Of a stretch of 14,938 bases of DNA, positions 6,875-13,512 are shown one piece after another. The DNA lies in NCBI GenBank assembly GCA_042088665.1, contig JBELMB010000125.1, positions 1 to 14,938 of the forward strand. Direction: 5' to 3'. This DNA comes from JBELMB01 sp042088665 (GTDB taxonomy: Bacteria; Pseudomonadota; Alphaproteobacteria; Rhodobacterales; Rhodobacteraceae). Each line of letters begins with the position of its first letter. Position 1 is the stretch's first letter. The position numbers were made by a program, and so were the translations under genes. The notes below the pieces were generated by a model that was given only the letters and a program-made list of their open reading frames with translations, ran no database searches and was not told the DNA's origin.

Positions 6875-7843
6875 ATGATGCAGGGATTTGACCCGAAATT
6901 CAGGGACTTCCCGGACTACATTCTAGGTGCCACGCAGGAGATCTGGGAACAGCGGGGGCTGGCCTCCGCCATGGCGGCCTACATGCACCCGGAAGTCATC
7001 CATCGCTCGGCGCTTGGCATGGTGCAGGGCGAGGGCGCGGTCACCGCTGCGGCCATGTCGCATCTTGTCGAATTTCCGGACCGGCAGCTTCTGGGCGAGG
7101 ACGTGATCTGGAGCGGGCGACCGCAAGTGGGTCTGCTCAGTTCGCACCGGTCGCTGACGGTGGCGACGCACCGCGGCTCGGGTGTGTTCGGACCGGCAAC
7201 CGGGCGGCCCGTGCGCTATCGGACGATGATCGACTCTTATGCGAAATCCAACCAGATCAGCGACGTATGGGAAGTGCGTGATACCTCCGCGCTGTTGGCG
7301 CAGCTTGACGTCGCGGTGCCGGATTGGGCGCGCGCCCGGCTGCAACACAGCGATGGCGCCGCGGGGACCTTTCACCCTGAGGACAACGTGATCGGGCCGT
7401 ACACCGGGCGCGGCAACGACAACCAGTGGGGGCAGGCCTTTGCCGATCTGCTGGAGCGGATCATGACCGGCGAGTTGTCGGTCATCACGGAGCAATACGA
7501 CCGCGCATGTCACCTGTGTTATCCCGGCGGCGCAGAGCCGCACGGGCGCGGTGCCGCGGACACCATGTGGCTTGGCCTGAGGGCGGCGTTCCCTTCGGCG
7601 CGTTTCGAAATTCACCATCAGGTCGGGCTCGAAGAGCCGCTGATGCCGCCGCGCGCGGCGCTGCGCTGGTCACTGACGGGACGGCACGAGGGCTGGGGCC
7701 GCTTTGGTCGTCCCAGTGGGGCGCATGTGCATGTCATGGGCATCAGCCACGCGGAATTCGGGCCCGCTGGTGTGCGACGTGAATGGACCCTCTTTGACGA
7801 GGCGGCTGTCTGGCTGCAGGTTCTGGCCCAGACCGGGGCGTGA
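6875..7843 (+). CDS. Protein with two SnoaL-like (NTF2-fold) domains
   Basis: 322 residues made of two SnoaL/polyketide-cyclase-like domains. The N-terminal one (about 20-150) has YMHPEVIHRSALGMVQGEGAV, EFPDRQLLGEDVIWSG, and ends ISDVWEVRDTSALLAQL, matching the family's closing E-W--D---L--QL. The second (about 185-318) starts around WGQAFADLLERIM, contains FPSARFEIHHQVG and LRWSLTGRHEGWGRFG, and ends RREWTLFDEAAVWLQVL. The family covers ester cyclases, dehydratases and small-molecule isomerases of cone-like fold, so a cytosolic small-molecule reaction is likely, with unknown substrate. AAGGGAGAAG precedes two adjacent ATGs (6875 and 6878). It is last in the five-gene run; a nested hairpin follows 27 bp after the stop. 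Confidence 0.85.
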   Translation: MMQGFDPKFRDFPDYILGATQEIWEQRGLASAMAAYMHPEVIHRSALGMVQGEGAVTAAAMSHLVEFPDRQLLGEDVIWSGRPQVGLLSSHRSLTVATHRGSGVFGPATGRPVRYRTMIDSYAKSNQISDVWEVRDTSALLAQLDVAVPDWARARLQHSDGAAGTFHPEDNVIGPYTGRGNDNQWGQAFADLLERIMTGELSVITEQYDRACHLCYPGGAEPHGRGAADTMWLGLRAAFPSARFEIHHQVGLEEPLMPPRAALRWSLTGRHEGWGRFGRPSGAHVHVMGISHAEFGPAGVRREWTLFDEAAVWLQVLAQTGA

Positions 7844-7870
7844 TCCCAAGGTTTGCGGCTTTTGCGGTCG

Positions 7871-7919
7871 CCTGTCCCCGGGTCGGACGCAGCGCCCGAC
7901 GGCTCGGGGTCAAGACAGG
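7871..7919 (+). terminator. Nested hairpin at the end of the five-gene run
   Basis: Three nested stems: CCTGTC/GACAGG (7871-7876 with 7914-7919), CCCG/CGGG (7877-7880 with 7905-7908) and GTCGG/CCGAC (7882-7886 with 7896-7900). They fold into one long hairpin 27 bases after the stop codon. There is no T run directly after it, so it is a 3'-end stabilising structure or a Rho-assisted end rather than a classical terminator. Confidence 0.4.
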
Positions 7920-8368
7920 CATGCAAGGGCCTGTTCAAAAACGCATAAAGCGTTGAGATAGTCCTAACTGCTCGCCTGAGACCGGACCCCTCTGGCCTGT
8001 GAACCGGGGGGCAGAGGCCCGGATCGCAAGGGGCAACCCGGCGCTGGCGCACCGCCGGCCCCAGACAGCCCACCGACCAGCGATCCTGACGCCTCAATAT
8101 GTGCTTTTGGCCCATCGATGCGCCCCTTTTGGGCAGGGCGCGCATGGCGCGACTTACCCACAAATCATCCAGAGGTAAGGCATTGATTCTGTGGGTAACC
8201 GGGTCCGCGTGCCCGTCAGGGCTGACCCCTTCGCCCCGGTGGCTGTGGATGACTTCCGCGAAACCCTTGATAGATATGGACAAGGCTACATTCCCTAGGT
8301 GTGCCGTTGACCCGTGCCACTAGATAGGCGAGTTTTTCTACCACAGGCATCTTTTGGGGGAATGACAG
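7920..8368. other. Structured intergenic region without a recognised gene
   Basis: About 450 bases with no convincing reading frame. It contains several dyads: AACGC/GCGTT (7940-7954), a two-part hairpin CCGG-CCTCTG/CAGAGG-CCGG (7982-8022), and the TTACCCACA inverted pair (8154-8198). The promoter of the LysM operon must lie toward its right end. TTGACC at 8306-8311 is a possible -35, but no -10 at proper spacing follows. A small RNA cannot be excluded; I recognise none. Confidence 0.5.
8154..8198. repeat. Inverted pair of DnaA-box-like nonamers
   Basis: TTACCCACA (8154-8162) and its exact reverse complement TGTGGGTAA (8190-8198). With one bulged base the pairing continues inward as AATC/GATT (8163-8166 with 8185-8188). 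Each arm differs from the DnaA box TTATCCACA at one base. A third site, TGTGGATGA (8244-8252), also differs at one base. The dyad may equally be an RNA hairpin or a regulator site. Confidence 0.55.
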
Positions 8369-9505
8369 ATGATCGGACGAGCAAGCGCATTGGCAGCCGC
8401 TTTGGTCACAGCGGGCTCACTGGGGGCTGTCGCGCAACAAACCTGCGGGGGCGAGTACACGGTCAAACCGGGGGACTCACTGTCGTTGATCGCGGACCGG
8501 CTCTACAAGGACGTGGGACAGTGGACGGTGATCTACCGCACCAACATCAGCGTGATCCCGTCGCCCGACAGCATCCGTGTGGGCCAGAAGTACCGGATGC
8601 CCTGCATCGACGGTCTGCCTGTCGGGTTGAAGGGCGGCACGGTCGTGCAAGCCGACAGCCGGCCCGTGGCACCACCGGTGATCGCCGCCACAGCGGCGCC
8701 GCAGATCACCGCCACTGCCGCGCAGGCCCAGCGTCAACGCGCCACCGAGGAGCGCCGCGCCGGGGTCGATGTAAAGCTTTTGGTCGCGGATGATTTCAAG
8801 CCGTTCACAAACCGGCTGTACCTCAGCTCTGGCTTGATCACCGATGTGGTCAACCGCGCTTATGTGGCCAACTCGGACACCGGCCAGCACAAGTTCTACT
8901 GGGTCAATGACCGGTCCGTGCATCTCGATCCGATGTTGTCCGAGGGCATGGTCGACGTGGCCTTTCCGTGGAAAAAGCCCGATTGCGCCGCGGCCCCGAG
9001 CGCAGACCTGTGCACGAATTTCGTCTACTCCGAGCCGATGTTCGAGATGCTTGTCGTGCTCTTTACCGCCAAGGGATCGGGCGTGACCTACCGCCGCGAG
9101 GCCGACCTCGACGGGATGCGCATCTGCAGCCCGCTCAGCCATTCCGGCGGTGACCGGGCCGGGACCAGCGCGGCCTACATGAAATCCGCGGGCGCGCGTC
9201 TGCAGTTGCCCAACACGGCAGAGGATTGCTTTTCCCGGCTCGTGGACGGCACGGCGGACGCGGTTGCGATGAACGAATTCACCGGGCGCGTGGTGCTGAA
9301 GGACATGGGCCTCGACAACCGGGTGGAGCTGCAACTGAGCCGCCCGCTGGCCATCGAGGGCCTGCATGCGGTGGCGCATAAATCCAACCCGCGCGCCGAA
9401 GAGCTGATCGCCGCGTTTAACGACGGGCTTGGCAAGATGCGCGACAGTGGCGAATACCTGAGCGTGATCGACAAGCACATGTCGAGCATCTGGGCGGGGC
9501 TCTGA
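8369..9505 (+). CDS. Secreted LysM plus family-3 solute-binding domain protein (copy 1)
   Basis: 378 residues. A signal peptide (about 1-22, ending SLGAVA) targets it to the periplasm. A LysM domain (about 28-79, YTVKPGDSLSLIADRLYKDVGQW) is bracketed by Cys26 and Cys79, a probable disulfide, and should bind peptidoglycan. An Ala/Pro/Gln-rich linker (80-133) leads to a family-3 periplasmic-binding-protein domain (134-375, beginning VKLLVADDFKPF). Cysteines at 206, 215, 253 and 287 are shared with the downstream paralogue, suggesting further disulfides. The TxxR arginine of amino-acid binders is not visible, so the ligand is unknown. GGGGGA lies 7 bases before the ATG. The stop is 3 bases from the next start, implying translational coupling. 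No permease or ATPase gene is adjacent. Confidence 0.87.
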   Translation: MIGRASALAAALVTAGSLGAVAQQTCGGEYTVKPGDSLSLIADRLYKDVGQWTVIYRTNISVIPSPDSIRVGQKYRMPCIDGLPVGLKGGTVVQADSRPVAPPVIAATAAPQITATAAQAQRQRATEERRAGVDVKLLVADDFKPFTNRLYLSSGLITDVVNRAYVANSDTGQHKFYWVNDRSVHLDPMLSEGMVDVAFPWKKPDCAAAPSADLCTNFVYSEPMFEMLVVLFTAKGSGVTYRREADLDGMRICSPLSHSGGDRAGTSAAYMKSAGARLQLPNTAEDCFSRLVDGTADAVAMNEFTGRVVLKDMGLDNRVELQLSRPLAIEGLHAVAHKSNPRAEELIAAFNDGLGKMRDSGEYLSVIDKHMSSIWAGL

Positions 9506-9508
9506 GCC

Positions 9509-10561
9509 ATGGTCTGGGGGTTTTGGAAACACGCGGTGGCGGCAATCGCCATCGCGGTGGCCGCGGGGTTGACCCCTGCGAGCGCCGAAGCACAAATCTG
9601 CGCGCCGGAGGCATATACCGTGCGCGCGGGCGACACGGTCTTTACCATCGCCCAGTCCAAATATGGCGATCCGGAAAAGTGGACGCTGATCTATTACGCC
9701 AATGAATCCAAACTGCAGGCCTCTGTGTTTCAGGTCAATCCGGGGGACGTGCTGCGTCTGCCCTGCGAGCCGGGCTCCCGGCAGGCGGATGCCACACCGC
9801 TGCGCAGTCAGGACGCCGAGCTGAAGCTGCTGACCGGCGGAAACTTTGCGCCGTTCACCGATCAGGGCTGGCCGGGACAAGGCATGATCACCGAGATCGT
9901 GAATGCGGCGCTGGAATCCACACCTTCGCCGGTAAGCTACGCGATTGATTGGGAAAACGACTGGTCGCAGCATCTGTTCCCAAAGCTCGACAACAAAGAA
10001 TACGACATGGGCTTCCCGTGGTATCAGCCCGATTGCAACGCGACGCCGGACAACACGCGCTGTGCGAATTTCCACTTTTCTGATCCGCTGGTGGAGATCC
10101 TCGTGCTGCTTTTCGTGCGCGAAGGGTCCGGTTTCAAATACGAGTCCGATGCCGACATTCTGGGCAAGACCCTGTGTCGTCCGAATGGCTATTTCACCCA
10201 TGACATGGACCGCCCCGACCGCCAGTGGCTGTCCAAGGGGCTGGTGCGTCTCGTGCAGGCAGACAGCCCGCAGGCCTGCTTTCAGGAGCTGTTGGCCGGT
10301 CGGGTGGATGCGGTCACGGTGAACGTGTTCCTCGGCGCGCAGACCATCGAGACAATGGGCATTCGCGGGCAAGTCGTGCCGCTGGACAAGCCGCTCTCGG
10401 TCGAGGGGTTGCACGTGATCATCTCAAAGAAGCACTGGCGGGGCACCACGCATCTTTATCGCTTCAACTCGGGTCTCGCGGCACTGCGGGAGAGTGAGCG
10501 CTACAGCCAGATCGTCTCAAAGCATTTGGGCGTGTTCTGGGAACAGATCAAGGCGGAATAA
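9509..10561 (+). CDS. Secreted LysM plus family-3 solute-binding domain protein (copy 2)
   Basis: 350 residues, a paralogue of the gene just upstream. The signal peptide is about 1-28 (AVAAIAIAVAAGLTPASAEA). The LysM domain is 35-86 (YTVRAGDTVFTIAQSKYGDPEKWTLIYYAN), flanked by Cys31 and Cys86. A shorter linker (87-103) precedes the solute-binding domain (104-345, starting LKLLTGGNFAPFTDQG). Both copies share DxxFPWxxPDC, the paired Cys at 176/185, VLFxxxGSG, a Cys at 223, a Cys at 257 and the closing KHL-type helix. They differ in the linker and in the hinge segment (RPNGYFTHDMDRPD here against SPLSHSGGDRAGTS in copy 1), suggesting different ligands. It is followed by a clear intrinsic terminator, so the two genes form their own transcription unit. 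Confidence 0.87.
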   Translation: MVWGFWKHAVAAIAIAVAAGLTPASAEAQICAPEAYTVRAGDTVFTIAQSKYGDPEKWTLIYYANESKLQASVFQVNPGDVLRLPCEPGSRQADATPLRSQDAELKLLTGGNFAPFTDQGWPGQGMITEIVNAALESTPSPVSYAIDWENDWSQHLFPKLDNKEYDMGFPWYQPDCNATPDNTRCANFHFSDPLVEILVLLFVREGSGFKYESDADILGKTLCRPNGYFTHDMDRPDRQWLSKGLVRLVQADSPQACFQELLAGRVDAVTVNVFLGAQTIETMGIRGQVVPLDKPLSVEGLHVIISKKHWRGTTHLYRFNSGLAALRESERYSQIVSKHLGVFWEQIKAE

Positions 10562-10587
10562 CCCTGCCGGTTGTGGCGCAACATGAG

Positions 10588-10620
10588 GACCCGGTGCGCG
10601 TGTCGTCCGGGTCTTTTTTT
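10588..10620 (+). terminator. Intrinsic terminator of the LysM operon
   Basis: GACCCGG (10588-10594) pairs perfectly with CCGGGTC (10607-10613), followed directly by seven T residues (10614-10620), 27 bases after the stop of the second LysM gene. Confidence 0.88.
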
Positions 10621-10777
10621 CTGCCCGACCGCGGGGTGCAGCGGACAGGAGGGCTTTTGCCGGGCGTGGCATTTGATAGGACTGTGCGGGTGCAAGTGAA
10701 ATCCGAGAGGCGTGATTGCGTGGCAAGTGATGGGCAAGCAGGGGGGCGCCGTGTGTGTGGCGCCGGGTGGCACGCGC

Positions 10778-11488
10778 ATGGGTGAAACGGTCGTATTGCT
10801 GCCCGGGATCATGAGCGACGCGCGGATCTTTGGCCCGCAGCTTGCGGATCTGTCCCGCGATCAGGCCGTGATGACCGTGCCTCTCAGCAGCGGTGAACGG
10901 ATCGAAGAGATCGCCTCGGGGCTGCTTGACCTGATGCCGCAGCGCATCGCGCTATTGGGGTTCGGTTTTGGCGGCGTGGTGGCCATGGAAGTGCTGCGCC
11001 GGGCGCCGGACCGTGTCTCGCGTCTGTGTCTGATGTCGGCGACGCCCCTGCCAGAGACCCCACAGCAAGCCGCAGCGCGCGAGCCGCAGATGATCCGTGC
11101 GCGGTCTGGCAAGCTGGAACAGGTCCTCGAAGAAGAACTGCGGCTAGGCGATCTGGCGCCCGGGCCCTTTCGCGGGGAGATCATCGCCATGGTGAAGGAC
11201 ATGGGGCTTGGGCTGGGCGTGGAGTGTTTTGTCCGGCAGTCGCGTGCCCTGCAGAGGCGGCGCGACCAGCAGAGCACGCTGCGCCGGATCCATGTGCCGA
11301 CCATGGTGATCTGTGGCGCGCTGGACGTGGTCCTGCCGGTCAAGCGGCACGCTTTCTTGGCGGAACTTGTCCCCAACGCGGTGCTGCGCGTGATCGAAGG
11401 GGCGGCGCATCTGCCGACGCTGGAACAGCCCGAGGCGGTGGCAAAGGCGCTGCGCGATTGGCTGAGCATGCCGCTGGTCCTGCGCTGA
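10778..11488 (+). CDS. Alpha/beta hydrolase-fold protein with Gly at the nucleophile position
   Basis: 236 residues from the ATG at 10778. The fold is well preserved: VVLLPGIMSDARIFGPQ (5-21), IALLGFGFGGVVAMEVLRRAPDRV (57-80), VICGALDVVLP with Asp183, and GAAHLPTLEQP with His211. The elbow, however, reads GFGFGG, placing Gly63 (codon GGT, 10964-10966) where the GxSxG serine belongs. One transition (AGT to GGT) would explain it. It may be a non-catalytic member, a binding protein, or use another residue. The frame also opens upstream at GTG 10712 and ATG 10730, but homologues usually begin just before the LLPG strand, so I chose 10778; ribosome binding sites do not settle it. It sits alone between the LysM terminator and rnpB. 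Confidence 0.83.
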   Translation: MGETVVLLPGIMSDARIFGPQLADLSRDQAVMTVPLSSGERIEEIASGLLDLMPQRIALLGFGFGGVVAMEVLRRAPDRVSRLCLMSATPLPETPQQAAAREPQMIRARSGKLEQVLEEELRLGDLAPGPFRGEIIAMVKDMGLGLGVECFVRQSRALQRRRDQQSTLRRIHVPTMVICGALDVVLPVKRHAFLAELVPNAVLRVIEGAAHLPTLEQPEAVAKALRDWLSMPLVLR

Positions 11489-11629
11489 GCAGGCCCCCTG
11501 TATGGCAGATCGGCCCGGCGTCGGCCCGGGGTTGGCCAGCTCACGGGCTGGGGCGCGGGCGGGCATGGGGCCATGCTGGCCGAGGCAGTTGGTCATTGCA
11601 CTTGGGCCTTGGCGGGTCTAGGTGACCCA

Positions 11630-12039
11630 CGCGCGGAAGGCCGGACGGCCGCTTGTGGCCCTGGCCGCGAGAGGAAAGTCCGGACTCACCAAAGCGCCGG
11701 TGCCGGGTAACGCCCGGGCAGGGCAACCTGACGGAAAGCGCCACAGAAATGATACCGCCCCGGATCTGTTCCTGGGTAAGGGTGAAACGGTGGGGTAAGA
11801 GCCCACCGGGGGGCTGGCAACAGCGCCCGCTTGGCAAGCCCCACCGGGAGCAATGCCGTGTAGGGATCTCGCGCGCGTGCGCCTTTCGGGGCGTTCAGGG
11901 CAGGGCGGCTTTGGCCCGAGAGATCCGGGTTGGCAGCTAGAGCCGCATCGCAAGGTGCGGCCCAGAGGAATGGTCGTCTGAGGGGGGGTCACACCGCCCG
12001 ATAACAGAATCCGGCTTACAGGCCTTCCGCGCGTTTTTT
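11630..12039 (+). ncRNA. rnpB: RNase P RNA (class A), with terminator
   Basis: The catalytic RNA that matures tRNA 5' ends. The 5' arm at 11631-11642 (GCGCGGAAGGCC) is perfectly complementary to 12021-12032, forming helix P1, and one further C-G pair (11630-12033) closes it. Conserved class A segments occur in order: GAGGAAAGTCC (11671-11681), ACAGAAAT (11743-11750), GGGTGAAACGG then GGTAAGAGCCCACC (about 11780-11807), and ACAGAATCCGGCTTAC (12004-12019) near the 3' end. The length of about 404 nt fits alphaproteobacterial forms. P1 runs into six T residues (12034-12039), so the closing helix doubles as the terminator. A weak possible promoter is TTGCAC (11596-11601) with TCTAGG (11617-11622). 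Confidence 0.96.
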
Positions 12040-12136
12040 CAGGGTCTTGTCCCGGTGGGGCAGGCGCAGGCGCCACGTCAGTTCACCATTTGGCGGCTGC
12101 GCTTGCGCTGAATACCAACTGTGCCTTGCTTTGCGG

Positions 12137-12164
12137 TTGACTCACCGCTGTGGCTGGGTACAAG
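12137..12164 (+). promoter_or_regulatory. Probable rpmG promoter
   Basis: TTGACT (12137-12142) and TACAAG (12159-12164) with a 16-base spacer. They would start a leader of about 50 nt ahead of rpmG. Confidence 0.6.
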
Positions 12165-12185
12165 GCGGGCTCAAATAAGATTTTA

Positions 12186-12204
12186 CGCGGGGTACAACTC
12201 CGCG
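12186..12204 (+). promoter_or_regulatory. Leader hairpin just upstream of the rpmG ribosome binding site
   Basis: CGCGGGGT (12186-12193) pairs with ACTCCGCG (12197-12204), including one G-T pair, around the triloop ACA. The hairpin ends 4 bases before the AGGAG at 12209-12213, so it could affect ribosome access or mRNA stability. Confidence 0.5.
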
Positions 12205-12220
12205 GTGCAGGAGATGACCC

Positions 12221-12388
12221 ATGGCGAAGCCGACCACCATCAAGATCCGCCTGAACTCGACCGCAGGTACGGGCCACTTCTACGTGACCAAGAAAAACGC
12301 GCGCACCATGACCGAAAAGATGGTGATCAAGAAGTATGATCCCGTCGTGCGCAAGCACGTGGAATACAAGGAAGGCAAGATCAAGTAA
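12221..12388 (+). CDS. rpmG: 50S ribosomal protein L33
   Basis: A 55-residue basic protein of the large ribosomal subunit: MAKPTTIKIRLNSTAGTGHF, then YVTKKNARTMTEKMVIKKYD, ending VEYKEGKIK. This is the full normal length for L33. It contains no cysteine, so it is the zinc-independent (C-minus) form usual in alphaproteobacteria. AGGAG stands 7 bases before the ATG. It has its own promoter, leader hairpin and terminator and looks monocistronic downstream of rnpB. The stop codon is embedded in a small dyad, ATCAAGT/ACTTGAT (12380-12397). Confidence 0.97.
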   Translation: MAKPTTIKIRLNSTAGTGHFYVTKKNARTMTEKMVIKKYDPVVRKHVEYKEGKIK

Positions 12389-12414
12389 TCACTTGATCGG
12401 ATGCCGATGGACGG

Positions 12415-12442
12415 GCCGTGCACCTTTGGGTGTGCGGCTTTT
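12415..12442 (+). terminator. Intrinsic terminator after rpmG
   Basis: A ten-base-pair stem (12415-12424 with 12429-12438, two G-T pairs) with loop TTTG, followed by TTTT, 26 bases after the rpmG stop. Confidence 0.72.
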
Positions 12443-12891
12443 GTCGTTTCCGGGGGGCTGCCGGGGCAGAATGTCAGGGGCCACTGCGGGACCGGAGTCG
12501 TCAGGGCGCGTCTTGCGGGAGGCCATTTAATCGCATCGTTCGTGACAGGTTTGGTCGGGCGCTTTCCTTTTGAACGGCGCGCGGATTGCCCTCTCCCTAC
12601 CGCCCTTTATCCTGGCGCGATTCGGTAAAGATCCCGTAACAGGTTCTGAATCACGACGGGCCCTGACGCCAAGACCTGCCGGAAGATCCACAGCAATGAA
12701 GGGTTTGGAGCCCTGTCGCCAAGGCCTGCGATCGGTTTCCCGAGGCCGTCGCCTCCTGAGGGCAGGATGGACAACTCGCTGTACCGGGCACCCATGGCGG
12801 GGCTTTCAGGCGCGCCTTCGTCGGACAAGCGCGCTGCGCCTGTTTTCAGCGCTCGGAGGCCCTATGTCTCCCACCAAACGGAGGCATTCTC
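12443..12891. other. Gene-free stretch, nothing recognised
   Basis: About 450 bases between the rpmG terminator and the GNAT gene. A 119-codon plus-strand frame (12570-12929) runs into the start of the GNAT gene, but its Arg/Gly/Pro-rich, low-structure translation looks like a shadow frame. I see no tRNA, repeat or clear promoter. Confidence 0.5.
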
Positions 12892-13401
12892 ATGCAGGAC
12901 ACCCTGACCATCCGCACCGCGCGTCGTGACGACATTGGTGCCCTGGACGACCTTTTTCAGCGCAGCTACACGCGCCTTCTGGCGAGGGATTACCCTCCTT
13001 CCGTTCTGGTCACAGCCATTCCTGTCATCGCCCGCGCGCAGCCGCATCTGGTGGCTTCGGGATTGTTTTACGTGATCCATAAGGAAGGCTCTGACGATCT
13101 GTTGGGGGCCGGTGGCTGGTCCTTGCAAGCCCCGGGCGGGCGGCCCGGCCAGCGCGGTGTCGGACATATCCGCCATGTCGCCACGGACCCCAATGCCACG
13201 CGCCGCGGCGTGGGGCGAAAGCTGTTGGCGCATATCCTGCTGGTGGCCAAGGCCAGCGGCATGTCGATGATGCATTGCCAGAGCACGCTGACGGCAGAGC
13301 CCTTTTACGCGGCCATGGGCTTTGACCGGGAGGGGGAGATCAATGTGCCACTCGCCGGTGGGCTGTCTTTCCCGGCGATCTTCATGACGACATTGTTGTG
13401 A
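12892..13401 (+). CDS. GNAT family N-acetyltransferase
   Basis: A 169-residue single-domain GNAT protein transferring an acetyl group from acetyl-CoA to an unknown amine. LTIRTARRDDIGALDDLFQRSY (5-26) is the first strand and helix. HIRHVATDPNATRRGVGRKLLAHIL (92-116) is motif A, with the pyrophosphate-binding loop RRGVGR at 104-109. STLTAEPFYAAMGFDREGE (131-149) is motif B, with the common FYxxMGF signature. The ending, INVPLAGGLSFPAIFMTTLL, is typical of a broad group of uncharacterised acetyltransferases, so the substrate cannot be assigned. CGGAGG lies 9 bases before the ATG. It converges on the Bax inhibitor gene, with a shared hairpin between the stops. Confidence 0.92.
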   Translation: MQDTLTIRTARRDDIGALDDLFQRSYTRLLARDYPPSVLVTAIPVIARAQPHLVASGLFYVIHKEGSDDLLGAGGWSLQAPGGRPGQRGVGHIRHVATDPNATRRGVGRKLLAHILLVAKASGMSMMHCQSTLTAEPFYAAMGFDREGEINVPLAGGLSFPAIFMTTLL

Positions 13402-13444
13402 GGCCGCGCCAGCCCCGTCATCTGTCGCAACAGCTGTGGCCCAC

Positions 13445-13474
13445 AAAAAAGGGCCGGTCGCGAGGACCGGCCCT
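13445..13474 (-). terminator. Intrinsic terminator of the Bax inhibitor gene
   Basis: A perfect 10-bp stem (13450-13459 with 13465-13474, loop of 5). On the minus strand it is followed by a run of T (A at 13445-13450 on the plus strand), 38 bases past the stop. The hairpin also lies 48 bases after the GNAT stop but has no T run in that direction. Confidence 0.9.
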
Positions 13475-13512
13475 GTCGGTGTGTCGTGACCCGAGTGTTC
13501 GGGCCGTGACGG

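Noticed and set aside
8306..8340. TTGACC as the -35 box of the LysM operon
   Set aside because: No acceptable -10 sequence occurs 15-19 bases downstream, so I did not list it as a promoter.
8477..10414. A 645-codon minus-strand frame
   Set aside because: It is antisense to the two LysM/solute-binding genes, which have signal peptides, domains and ribosome binding sites. The His/Arg-rich translation resembles no family.
12570..12929. A 119-codon plus-strand frame before the GNAT gene
   Set aside because: It overlaps the GNAT start in another frame, lacks a good ribosome binding site and has an Arg/Pro-rich chance-like translation.
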